Origin: Akkermansia muciniphila
Lineage (GTDB): Bacteria; Verrucomicrobiota; Verrucomicrobiia; Verrucomicrobiales; Akkermansiaceae
Direction: 5' to 3'
Length of the DNA: 48,120 nt
NCBI GenBank assembly: GCA_945901795.1
Contig: CAMDLP010000021.1
Span: 1-48,120 of the forward strand
The notes below the pieces were generated by a model that saw only the letters and a list, made by a program, of their open reading frames with translations, did no database searches and was not told where the DNA came from. Every line of letters starts with the position of its first letter. Positions within the stretch are counted from its first letter, which is position 1. This document shows positions 39,337 through 46,740 of the stretch, piece after piece. The position numbers and the translations under genes were made by a program.

Positions 39337-40385
39337 GACAAACCAAGTTCATTTTTCACGATTTGTATTCCTTCGCACATACTGGCGAGTTTGCGCTTCG
39401 CGGCCCAGCGGGCGGTCTGGCTGAGGCCGCAGTCCGGTGCGAAGACGAGGCGGTCGGCGGGGGCGTGCTGGAGGCAGAGGCGCACGCGGTTGGCGATGTC
39501 CTCGGCGGTTTCGATGTAGTAGCTTTTCACATCGACGATGCCGACGGCGACGTCCATGCGCTCGGCGATCTGTGAGATGAGTTCGATTTCGGCGAACTCG
39601 CGGCTGGCCATTTCGACGTGCATTTCGTCGCACTTAAAGTCGAGGAAATCGGGGAACATCGGGGCGATGCGGCGGAAGCCGACGGCGTGGCCCTTGAAGT
39701 TGCCGAAGCAGAGGTGGGTGCAGAGGCGGGTCTTGCCATAGACCGATTCAACGGTGCGGTTGAAGATGTCCACGAAGCGCTTGGTGTCCTCCTTATAGGC
39801 GTAGCAGCTCATCGAGGGTTCATCGACGCTGATTTCTTGGCAACCCGCTTCGACCAGCGCTTCCAGTTCAGCTCGAACGATGGGCAACAGCGCTTCGGTT
39901 AGTGCCCAGCGGTCGGCGTAGTTGCCGTTGGGCAGCAGGCGTCCGCTCATGGTGTAGGGGCCGGGGACGCTGGCTTTGAGGGTGACGGGGAGGTCGTTAG
40001 GAAACGGTTTCACTAGGCGCACGAGACGCTTGTATTCCTCGACCACGCCGAGGCCTTGGGGCGCGCTGAGTTCGCCGACGACTTGGTGTTTTCCGCGTTG
40101 GTCGTGGGCGGGCGGGCCGAAGCGCCGCGGCGAGGCGGATTCGAGTTCGATGCCCTTGATGTAGCCATAGAACGAGAGGTTGAAATCGAGGCGGGTTTGT
40201 TCGCCATCGGTGACGACATCGAGGCCGGCGGAGAGTTGGTCGTGGAGCGCGGTGACGACGGCATCGTCTTGGACCTCGGCGCGGTCGGCGGAACCGAAGC
40301 GGTCGAGGTTGGCGGAGGCGAATTCGAGCCACGCGGGAAACGAGTAGCTGCCGATGACGGAGGTGCGGAGTGGATTGGACTTCAT
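39333..40385 (-). CDS. Free-standing MetE-like cobalamin-independent methyltransferase
   Basis: 350 aa, matching only the C-terminal catalytic half of MetE (about 750 aa). Zinc ligands are visible: H224 and C226 in THLCFGN, a Glu in DEMHVEMA (about 254-258) and C319 in APDCGLSQ. ISVDEPSM is the substrate loop. Such core proteins move methyl groups from a donor to a thiol; the donor need not be methyl-tetrahydrofolate. Located inside a catabolic operon and without the MetE N-terminal half, it more likely demethylates a pathway substrate than makes methionine; this is inference. The upstream gap holds ATAGGTC repeats. Confidence 0.87.
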   Translation of the reverse strand: MKSNPLRTSVIGSYSFPAWLEFASANLDRFGSADRAEVQDDAVVTALHDQLSAGLDVVTDGEQTRLDFNLSFYGYIKGIELESASPRRFGPPAHDQRGKHQVVGELSAPQGLGVVEEYKRLVRLVKPFPNDLPVTLKASVPGPYTMSGRLLPNGNYADRWALTEALLPIVRAELEALVEAGCQEISVDEPSMSCYAYKEDTKRFVDIFNRTVESVYGKTRLCTHLCFGNFKGHAVGFRRIAPMFPDFLDFKCDEMHVEMASREFAEIELISQIAERMDVAVGIVDVKSYYIETAEDIANRVRLCLQHAPADRLVFAPDCGLSQTARWAAKRKLASMCEGIQIVKNELGLS

Positions 40386-40409
40386 GTTATTTTGTTATTG
40401 GATTACTAG

Positions 40410-40437
40410 ATAGGTCGTATGGGCATATAGGTCCTAT
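40410..40437. repeat. Paired ATAGGTC(G/C)TAT repeats
   Basis: ATAGGTCGTAT (40410-40420) and ATAGGTCCTAT (40427-40437) are direct copies differing at one base, 17 bp apart, in the AT-rich gap between the FAD oxidoreductase and MetE-like genes. The second includes the TAG stop of the oxidoreductase (40434-40436). Confidence 0.7.
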
Positions 40438-41822
40438 ACGCCGAAATGATTGAGTTTCCAGTCTGCCGCACCGGTGTGTGCCTTTTTGGAAGGTGTTTCC
40501 AAGAGTGCTTCTTGTTGGCGCAGGCGGTGTTGGAGAGTCGGAACATTGACTATGCCGGTTTCCAGGGAGAGCGCGGCGGCGGTGCCGGCGGCCTGGCCCA
40601 TGGCCATGGTTTGGGCCATCGAGCGGCACGAGGCGTGGGCATCGTGAGTGGCGCTGAAACAACGGCCGGCTACCCAAATTTCTTCCCGCCCCTTCGGCAC
40701 AAGCGTGCGGTAGGGAACGTCGTAGGCTTGACCGTTAGGGACGTAGGCCCATGCGGTTTCCTCGCCGCCACCGGCTGCGGGGCGGTGGTCTTCGATGGGC
40801 GCGCCGCAGAGCAGCACGCGGTCGTCGAAGCGGGCCACGTTCATGCAGTCGTCGCGGGTGAGGCGGTATTCGCCATGGACGCGGCGGGTTTCGCGCACGC
40901 CGATGTGATGGGAAAGGCCGATGATGTGGGAGTGCTCGAAACCGGGCACGCAGTCTTGGAGAAACTGTTCGTAGATAAACGCCTGGCGGCGTCCTTCGCG
41001 CTCGGCCTCGCCGAGCTGTTGGAAATCGGTGGGATCGAGAGCGGCGACGCGCACGGCGACGGTGGAGATGCAACCCGCGGCATTCATCGGGTGCAGGCTG
41101 CCGGCCTTGCGCGGTAGTGGATGCGTGCCCGCGTCCACGGCGGCGGACATGCGCTGCAGGAGCATTTTCTTGCCGCCTGCGGACTCGTAGGCTGCTAGGT
41201 CGACGTTGCTCATGCGGAAGGTGGTGGTCATCGACTGGGCGGGATCGATGTCGCCGGCCTTTTCATAGGGGATGTCCGCGAGATGGCAGAGGTCGGCATC
41301 GCCGGAGGCATCGATGAAGCGCTTGGCGCGGATACGGAAAAATCCCTGGCGGGTGGAAATCACGACTCCCGTTAGGCGGCCGTTTGGATCGCTCTCCGCG
41401 GCGACGAGGGTGGCGTGGAGGAGGGTGCGGACGCCGGATTTTTCCAGCAATTCGTCCCAGACGAGTTTGAGGCGTTCCGGGTTGTAGTTCACGCCGGTGC
41501 CCGCGCCGTAGGTGTTAGGACGGAGGAAGACGGCCTTGGCGGCGTCGAGTGAATCGACGACGCGGTCGGGGATGCCGCCGACGACCTTGCGCGGGTCCTC
41601 GCCCGGGGTGAAGAAGCCGTAGAAGGTGTCGAGCATCTGGGTGCTGGTGCCGCCGGGGAAACCGTAGCGCTCCAGCAAAATCACGCGATGCCGGCCGCAC
41701 TCACGGGCTGCAAGCGCGGCCGCGCAGCCCGCCGAGCCCGCACCGACGACGAGGATGTCGGTCTCCGCGAGGACGGGGATGCGGTCGAGGATGAGCGGGG
41801 AGCTTTGGATTTCAGATTTCAA
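40434..41822 (-). CDS. FAD-dependent oxidoreductase (FAD_oxidored family)
   Basis: 462 aa. The dinucleotide-binding fold is ILVVGAGSAGCAAALAARE near residue 24, followed by ERYGFPGGTSTQ, which marks the PF12831-type group. FIDASGDADLCHLADIPYE and the C-terminal FAD loop IWVAGRCFSATHDAHASCR complete the cofactor site. It probably oxidises a hydroxyl or amine of the pathway substrate. The only usable start is TTG at 41822, which lies inside an AT-rich repeat; the first residues (KSEIQ) are coded by it. It is 9 nt from the SIS gene stop. Confidence 0.88.
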   Translation of the reverse strand: MKSEIQSSPLILDRIPVLAETDILVVGAGSAGCAAALAARECGRHRVILLERYGFPGGTSTQMLDTFYGFFTPGEDPRKVVGGIPDRVVDSLDAAKAVFLRPNTYGAGTGVNYNPERLKLVWDELLEKSGVRTLLHATLVAAESDPNGRLTGVVISTRQGFFRIRAKRFIDASGDADLCHLADIPYEKAGDIDPAQSMTTTFRMSNVDLAAYESAGGKKMLLQRMSAAVDAGTHPLPRKAGSLHPMNAAGCISTVAVRVAALDPTDFQQLGEAEREGRRQAFIYEQFLQDCVPGFEHSHIIGLSHHIGVRETRRVHGEYRLTRDDCMNVARFDDRVLLCGAPIEDHRPAAGGGEETAWAYVPNGQAYDVPYRTLVPKGREEIWVAGRCFSATHDAHASCRSMAQTMAMGQAAGTAAALSLETGIVNVPTLQHRLRQQEALLETPSKKAHTGAADWKLNHFGV

Positions 41823-41831
41823 ATTTGAGAT
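41804..41831. repeat. AT-rich simple repeat spanning the FAD oxidoreductase start
   Basis: On the minus strand, AAATCT/AAATCC units run from the SIS stop into the first codons of the oxidoreductase. This is the same style as at 1384-1410 and 24476-24495. Confidence 0.6.
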
Positions 41832-42611
41832 CTATTTTCCGACGTTGGCGTAGAGGCGGGCGAGGCGGTGGGCGTGTTCGTCGTAGGCGGATTCGAAGAG
41901 TTCGGTGGCGCGTTCCTTGCCGCAGATGACCGGGCTGGTGAGGACTTTCGGCGGTTGGCCGGCGGCGGTGAGGCGGGCGGCGGTTTCGGCTTTGAGCGAG
42001 TTGATGAGCAGGCAGCCGCCGACGGTGGAGCCGGGCGCGACCGGGGTGTCGAGGCCGGGCACGCGGACCATGGCGTCTCCAACAGGCGCGCCGGTGTCGA
42101 GGATGATGTCGGCGAAGTCGGTGAGCTTTTTGCCGCGCGCGTCGCGGGTGGTGGACGCGTCGAGGTGTTTTTGGGTGACGAGGGCGACGACCTTGATGCC
42201 GCGCTGTTGGAATTCTTCGGCCATTTCAATGGGGACGACATTGCAACCGCTCGAGGAAATGATGAGTGCGGTGTCCTGATCGGATAGGTCGAAATTGCGC
42301 AGGATGCGGTTGGCGAGGCCGCTGACGTTTTCGAGGAACATCGCTTGGCGCTGGCCGTTGGCCCCGACGACGAGGTTGTGGAAGGAGAGGGAAAGCTCAA
42401 CGATCGGGTTCCAACCGGGGAAGGAGCCATAGCGCGGCCACATTTCCTCGACCATCATGCGCGAGTGGCCGGAGCCGAAAACGTGGACCATGCGTCCGGC
42501 GAGAATGGTGGCGGTGAAGAGATCGGCGGCCTGCTCGATGAGTGGGAGCTGCTGCTCCACGGCATCGATGAGGCCGCGTGATTTGGCGAGGAATTCCTGT
42601 GCGGGTGTCAT
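41832..42611 (-). CDS. SIS-domain sugar-phosphate isomerase-like protein
   Basis: 259 aa. The SIS fold is recognisable from RMVHVFGSGHSRMMVEEM near residue 40 and ALIISSSGCNVVPIEMAEE near 135, the two phosphosugar-binding Ser/Gly loops. GSTVGGCLLINSL follows in the dimer helix. Related proteins (UPF0309-type, GmhA- and MurQ-like) bind phosphorylated aldoses or N-acetyl-hexosamines. Next to a ROK kinase this suggests a phosphorylated sugar intermediate. The ATG overlaps the ROK stop by ATGA. Confidence 0.88.
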   Translation of the reverse strand: MTPAQEFLAKSRGLIDAVEQQLPLIEQAADLFTATILAGRMVHVFGSGHSRMMVEEMWPRYGSFPGWNPIVELSLSFHNLVVGANGQRQAMFLENVSGLANRILRNFDLSDQDTALIISSSGCNVVPIEMAEEFQQRGIKVVALVTQKHLDASTTRDARGKKLTDFADIILDTGAPVGDAMVRVPGLDTPVAPGSTVGGCLLINSLKAETAARLTAAGQPPKVLTSPVICGKERATELFESAYDEHAHRLARLYANVGK

Positions 42612-43510
42612 GAGGTTGGTGAGGTAAAATCAAGGGCGGTGCGCGCCGCTCCCAGCGCGCCTGCGCGGTCGCCAAGGGCGGCGGAAACCAGGCGCGCGCG
42701 GTGGCCGTTAGGACGCCATTCGAAATGGTTAAGGTGGCGGGCCAGCGGACCTAACAATGCGTCTCCCGCGCGGGCGATGCCACCGCCGAGGATGACGAAT
42801 TCGGGGTCGAGCACGTTGATCAGTCCGGAGATCGCCGCGGCAAGGGCGCGGATGGAGGTTTCCCAGGCCTCTTGGGCAACAGGATCTCCGGACATCGCGG
42901 CTTCTACTAGCTCGCGGGTGTCGGTGAAGCGGCCGCGCGTGCGTTTCTCCACGGTGTGGTTGCCGATGGCATCTTCGAGGGAACCGGGAGTGCCGACAAT
43001 GTCCGGCGGCCCGGCGGGATCGAGCGAGAGATGGCCGAGATGGCCCGCCCTGCCGAGATGACCGCGGAGCAGGTGGCCATCGACAACGGCCGCGCCACCC
43101 ACGCCGGTGCCAAGGGTTAGAAGAAAGGCGTTGCAGGCCCCTTTGGCGGCGCCCAGCCAGGTTTCGCCAAGCAGTGCCGCCTGCGCGTCGTTGAGGACGG
43201 GGACGGAGGTCGGGGAGCCGAGGCATTCCTGCCATTCATGACCTTCCAAGCCCGGCAAGCGCCCTGGCATCGAGGCGATGGAAAAACCGTCGCGCGACGG
43301 CATGCCGGGCGACGCGAATCCATGCGCGATGGGCGTGACACCCGCCATCCGCGCGACCTCGGAGGCGGCGCGAATGACATTTTGTTTCCAATTCTCCGTG
43401 CCGTCGTCGCCGGTCGGCATGACGTGATCGGCCAGCACGGTTCCGGATTCATCCACCGCCAACGCCTTGATCCGCGTGCCTCCGACGTCGATGCCAATCA
43501 CCTGCTTCAT
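42608..43510 (-). CDS. ROK-family sugar kinase without the zinc-binding cysteines
   Basis: 300 aa from the ATG at 43510, which overlaps the SDR stop by ATGA. The phosphate loop is IGIDVGGTRIKALA, the catalytic Asp lies in VLNDAQAALLGE, and LGTGVGGAAVVDGHLLRG is the second phosphate-binding loop. The usual ROK zinc motif (C-x-C-G-x2-G-C-x-E after GHL) is replaced by SLDPAGPPDIVGTPGSLED, so no structural zinc is expected. It should phosphorylate a hexose-like substrate with ATP in the cytoplasm. Confidence 0.9.
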   Translation of the reverse strand: MKQVIGIDVGGTRIKALAVDESGTVLADHVMPTGDDGTENWKQNVIRAASEVARMAGVTPIAHGFASPGMPSRDGFSIASMPGRLPGLEGHEWQECLGSPTSVPVLNDAQAALLGETWLGAAKGACNAFLLTLGTGVGGAAVVDGHLLRGHLGRAGHLGHLSLDPAGPPDIVGTPGSLEDAIGNHTVEKRTRGRFTDTRELVEAAMSGDPVAQEAWETSIRALAAAISGLINVLDPEFVILGGGIARAGDALLGPLARHLNHFEWRPNGHRARLVSAALGDRAGALGAARTALDFTSPTS

Positions 43511-44319
43511 GAGTCCGCCGGGATTTGTCCTTCGGAAACCGACCATCCGCCGTCCACGGCCACGACCTGCCCGGTGATGAAGCGTCCGCCGTCGGAGAGC
43601 AGGCACACGGCGAGCGCGTCGAGATCCTCGGGCTTGCCGATGCGACCGCCGTCGAGCGGTTGTTTGGTGGCGATGAAGCGCAGGATTTCCTCGTCCTCCG
43701 CCGCGCGGCGGGCCATCGGAGTCTCCACCAGCGCCGGCGCGATCACATTGCAGCGGATGTCATTGGAAGCGTAATAGGCCGCGATGGACCGGGTGAACCC
43801 GATGACGGCTGCCTTGGAGGCCGCATAAACATGGGTGGAAAAATAACGCGGCGAGGGCGAGGAACCGAGCACCGATCCCATGTTAAGAATCGCCCCGGAA
43901 ACACCGCGGGAGAGAAACGACCGGACCGCCGCGCGGTTGCTGAGCATGAGCGATTTGAGATTCAGGTCGAGCGTGCCGTCGATGCCCTCGGCGCTCACCT
44001 CGTGCAAGGGCCCGTCGCCGAACGAACGGCCGCTGCCGCCCGCGACATGATAGAGTCCGTCAAAACCGCCGAAGGATTCCAGACAATCCGCGATCGCCGC
44101 CTCGGCGGTTTCCTCCGAGCAGGCATCGCCCGTCAGCACCCGGACCATGCCGGGCGCGATGGCATCCAGCGCGCGGCGGGCGTCCTCCGCGCTTTGTGGA
44201 TTGCGCCCGACGGCTACCACTGCCGCGCCCTCGGCCACCATCGCGCGGGCCGCGGAAAGCCCGAGGCCCGTGGTGCCACCGATGACGACAATCCGCTTTC
44301 CCGATAGTTTTTGGGTCAT
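43507..44319 (-). CDS. Short-chain dehydrogenase/reductase
   Basis: 270 aa classical SDR. The cofactor loop is VVIGGTTGLGLSAARAM, the NAG-like motif is YHVAGGSG, the catalytic Ser is in ILNMGSVLGSS, and the YxxxK pair is VYAASKAAVIGF. ETPMARR and GRFITGQVVAVDGGWSV end the fold. It is NAD(P)-dependent. It is the first gene of the minus-strand operon, 71 bp from the divergent AraC regulator gene, so the operon promoter lies in 44320-44390. Confidence 0.93.
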   Translation of the reverse strand: MTQKLSGKRIVVIGGTTGLGLSAARAMVAEGAAVVAVGRNPQSAEDARRALDAIAPGMVRVLTGDACSEETAEAAIADCLESFGGFDGLYHVAGGSGRSFGDGPLHEVSAEGIDGTLDLNLKSLMLSNRAAVRSFLSRGVSGAILNMGSVLGSSPSPRYFSTHVYAASKAAVIGFTRSIAAYYASNDIRCNVIAPALVETPMARRAAEDEEILRFIATKQPLDGGRIGKPEDLDALAVCLLSDGGRFITGQVVAVDGGWSVSEGQIPADS

Positions 44320-44351
44320 GCGCCGCGACTCTCGCCAACTTGGTGCGGCTT

Positions 44352-44363
44352 GTCTTGTAAGAC
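44352..44363. promoter_or_regulatory. Candidate operator in the SDR/AraC divergent promoter
   Basis: GTCTT-GT-AAGAC, a perfect 5-bp inverted repeat in the middle of the 71-bp divergent gap, preceded by a partial CTTGT direct repeat. It is a plausible binding site for the adjacent AraC-type regulator. Confidence 0.35.
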
Positions 44364-44390
44364 TCGATCCGGTTTGTGTAAAAATCGCGC

Positions 44391-45179
44391 ATGGAAAACA
44401 ACTTCAACGCGCGCGGCTTTCTCGATCAGGTGAACTGGGAGCAGGTCGCCCGCCAGCTTGGTGAGCTGCTTGCCGAGGACGCCTTTTTCATAAAGGACGC
44501 CGATGGCCGCTTCGTGATGCAGAACCGCCGGGCCTGCGATTACTGCAACGCCGTCGACGAGTCGCAAACCCTCGGCAAGAGCGATGCCGACTTCTGGCCG
44601 GGCGAGCGTGCCGCCCGCTACGCCGAAGGCGACCGCCTTGTCATGGGCACCGGCCGCCCGCTCGTCAACCAACTCGCCCCCGCTCCGGAGGAGGTGGGCT
44701 CGGACAACATGATCGTTTACAGTAAATTCCCGGTGACTGATCACGACGGCCGGGTGATCGGCGTGGCGGGCCTGCACCGGCGCATCGATGCGAAATCCAC
44801 GCAATCCACACCGCTCGGAGCAGTCTATCGGGCCGTGCGCAGGATCCACGAGGACTACGCCAACGACAACTTGCGCATGACCGAACTCGCGCGCCTCACA
44901 GGACTTTCACCCAGCCAGTTCAACCGGCGTTTCAAGACGGTGCTTGGCGTCAGTCCCAAGGAATACCAACTGCGGGTGCGGATGCGAACGGCCTGCCGGC
45001 TGCTGGAATCCACCGACTGGACGGTGGCGCGGATCGCCGCCCACTGTGGATTTCATGATCACAGCCACCTTTCCCACGTGTTCCGCCGCCAGACCGGCCA
45101 GAGCCCCGGACAATACCGCTCGCAGCACACGGCCGGCGGGGCGGGGGAGCAGCGTGGCGGCGATCACCGGTCGCCGTGA
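44391..45179 (+). CDS. PAS-AraC transcriptional regulator of the catabolic operon
   Basis: 262 aa. The N-terminal PAS-like sensor (about 25-130) has DAFFIKDADGRFVMQN, typical of PAS folds, and three cysteines, two of them as CDYC. The C-terminal AraC domain (about 140-240) holds two HTH motifs (MTELARLTGLSPSQFNRRF and VARIAAHCGFHDHSHLSHVF) and the family ending QTGQSPGQYR. It is divergent from the SDR-led operon and likely its activator. The last residues (RGGDHRSP) and the stop flank are coded by a palindromic repeat arm; AraC proteins normally end shortly after the PxxYR motif, so the tail is probably acquired. Confidence 0.93.
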   Translation: MENNFNARGFLDQVNWEQVARQLGELLAEDAFFIKDADGRFVMQNRRACDYCNAVDESQTLGKSDADFWPGERAARYAEGDRLVMGTGRPLVNQLAPAPEEVGSDNMIVYSKFPVTDHDGRVIGVAGLHRRIDAKSTQSTPLGAVYRAVRRIHEDYANDNLRMTELARLTGLSPSQFNRRFKTVLGVSPKEYQLRVRMRTACRLLESTDWTVARIAAHCGFHDHSHLSHVFRRQTGQSPGQYRSQHTAGGAGEQRGGDHRSP

Positions 45180-45230
45180 GCCCTCCTCACTGGAGCCATC
45201 CATACCCGGCGACCGGTGATCGCCGCCACG
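45153..45230. repeat. Perfect 24-bp inverted repeat overlapping the AraC gene end
   Basis: The arm at 45153-45176 begins CGTGGCGGCG and its exact reverse complement is at 45207-45230, with a 30-bp centre. The left arm forms the final codons of the AraC-type gene; the TGA (45177-45179) is in the centre. The right arm ends 16 bp before the convergent methyltransferase stop. A bidirectional terminator or mobile REP-like element is possible. Confidence 0.88.
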
Positions 45231-45246
45231 ATTCCGCCTCCGGCTT

Positions 45247-46137
45247 TCATCTCAGCCAGACGGATTTCAGATAGGGCTCGTCGGTGAAATCCTCCGGCAT
45301 GGGCGAGTGGCGGGCGCTCATCGGGCGGTGGGTGGCGCTGCGGAGTTGTTTCTGAAATTCATTGAGACCGAGGTTGCGGCAGTTGGTGGAGCAGAGCAGC
45401 CAGCCATCGGGTGTTAGCAGGTCGGCGGCGAGGGCGGCGAGCTCGCCGAAATTCTCCTCCACGCGGAAGACCTTGCCCTTTTCGTCGCGAGAGAAGGTCG
45501 GCGGGTCGAGCACGATGCCGTCGAAGGTGCGGCCCTGTTTGGCGAAGCGGCGGAGCCAGTGGAAGGTGTCGCCCTTGCAGAAGTGGTGGGCGGCGGGGTC
45601 GAGCTGGTTGTGGGAGAAATTGCGCTTCGCCCAGTCGAGGTAGGGTTGTGATAGATCGAGCGTGGTGGTCTCCGCGCCGGCCATGGCGGCGGCGCCGGAG
45701 AAGGCGCCTGTGTAGGCGAAGGTGTTGAGCAGGCGCAGGCCGGGGGCCATCAGGCGGCGGACTTCGGCGCGGTTGTCGCGCTGGTCGAGGAAGATCCCCT
45801 GCGAGTAGCCCGACTGGAACGAGATCTCGGAGGCGACGCCGTTTTCGTGGATGAGAAACGGTTCGGTCACCTCCGGTCCGGCGAGATGGGTGGGCGATTC
45901 CTTCTGGTGCTGGTCGAGCCGCTTCCAATAACAGGAAACGCCCTGGTCGCGGATCCATTCGCGGACCTGCGGCGCGAGGTGGCTGCTAGTGGTGGAAGCC
46001 AGCCAGCGGCCGGCGTAGGTTTCCAGGATCAGTCCGGGCAAGCCGTCGCCGCCGCCATCGATGAGGCGGACGGCGTTCGTTGCCGGAGTGAGCAGGCGGG
46101 CGCGCTTGGCGACGGCGTTTTGAAGAAGATGAATCAT
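45247..46137 (-). CDS. Class I SAM-dependent rRNA methyltransferase, RlmI/RlmK-like
   Basis: 296 aa from the ATG at 46137. FLDQRDNRAEVRRL and LLNTFAYTGAFSGAAAMAGA (motif I) are characteristic of the RlmI/RlmK group. DLSQPYLDWAKRNF, then IVLDPPTFSRDEKGK (motif IV), give the catalytic region. It is shorter than RlmI (about 395 aa) and lacks the N-terminal PUA domain. The target base is probably in 23S rRNA, not certain. It converges on the AraC gene across the large palindrome. Confidence 0.9.
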   Translation of the reverse strand: MIHLLQNAVAKRARLLTPATNAVRLIDGGGDGLPGLILETYAGRWLASTTSSHLAPQVREWIRDQGVSCYWKRLDQHQKESPTHLAGPEVTEPFLIHENGVASEISFQSGYSQGIFLDQRDNRAEVRRLMAPGLRLLNTFAYTGAFSGAAAMAGAETTTLDLSQPYLDWAKRNFSHNQLDPAAHHFCKGDTFHWLRRFAKQGRTFDGIVLDPPTFSRDEKGKVFRVEENFGELAALAADLLTPDGWLLCSTNCRNLGLNEFQKQLRSATHRPMSARHSPMPEDFTDEPYLKSVWLR

Positions 46138-46260
46138 GAAGGCGGGCGAATCTAAGCGCGGATTTCACGGCCGACGAGGCTGATGTTGCGCGTTCCATTT
46201 CTGTCTTGCGGATACTCCGGGACGGGTTCATATTATAGGTGCAAATTACCCCCTAATGTT

Positions 46261-46728
46261 ATGGAAAATCTCATCGTCATCGCCAATCTCGGACGGGTCA
46301 GGCCCGTGAAATTCAAGCCGGCGGGGGATGATCCGCTAGAGGAGGCGCATCTGCTCGAGGAGCCCGGAAGCACGGTGGAAATGAGGCCGCAGTCGATCCA
46401 CCAGGCGGTCACGGACAGCGCCGGTCGGTTTCCGCAAGGCGGGCCGGCCGACCGTCTGGCGGGGATGTCATACGGGGAGGAACACCACTTGGAAGCCGAG
46501 CTTGAAACCCAGGCGCTGGAGCGCGTGGCCGCCAAGATCGGCGAGATCGTGGCCTGCGCGGGCTACCCGACGTGGCGGCTGGTGATCCCGCAGGAGATCA
46601 TGCCGGCTTTGCTGAAAGCCCTGCCACCCGCGGCGCACAAGACGTTGGGCGGGGTGGTCGCGGGCGACCTGACGAAAATCCCCCTCGTGGACTTGGAAAA
46701 ACGCTTTCTCCACGAAAGCGTGGCCTAA
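46261..46728 (+). CDS. Host-attachment-family (baeRF-like) protein
   Basis: 155 aa; the ATG at 46261 places the conserved strand MENLIVIANLGRVRPVKF at the N-terminus. The rest fits the host_attach/baeRF family: a short acidic loop, a central region (GRFPQGGPADRLAG), then LVIPQEIMPALLKALPP and GDLTKIPLVDLEKRF. The family is related to the eRF1-type ribosome-rescue or ribonuclease fold; its role in free-living bacteria is unsettled. The name comes from an Agrobacterium attachment phenotype. AAATTACCCCC lies just upstream. The next gene starts 12 nt after the stop, so an operon with PAC2 is likely. Confidence 0.8.
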   Translation: MENLIVIANLGRVRPVKFKPAGDDPLEEAHLLEEPGSTVEMRPQSIHQAVTDSAGRFPQGGPADRLAGMSYGEEHHLEAELETQALERVAAKIGEIVACAGYPTWRLVIPQEIMPALLKALPPAAHKTLGGVVAGDLTKIPLVDLEKRFLHESVA

Positions 46729-46740
46729 CGAAAAATCGCC

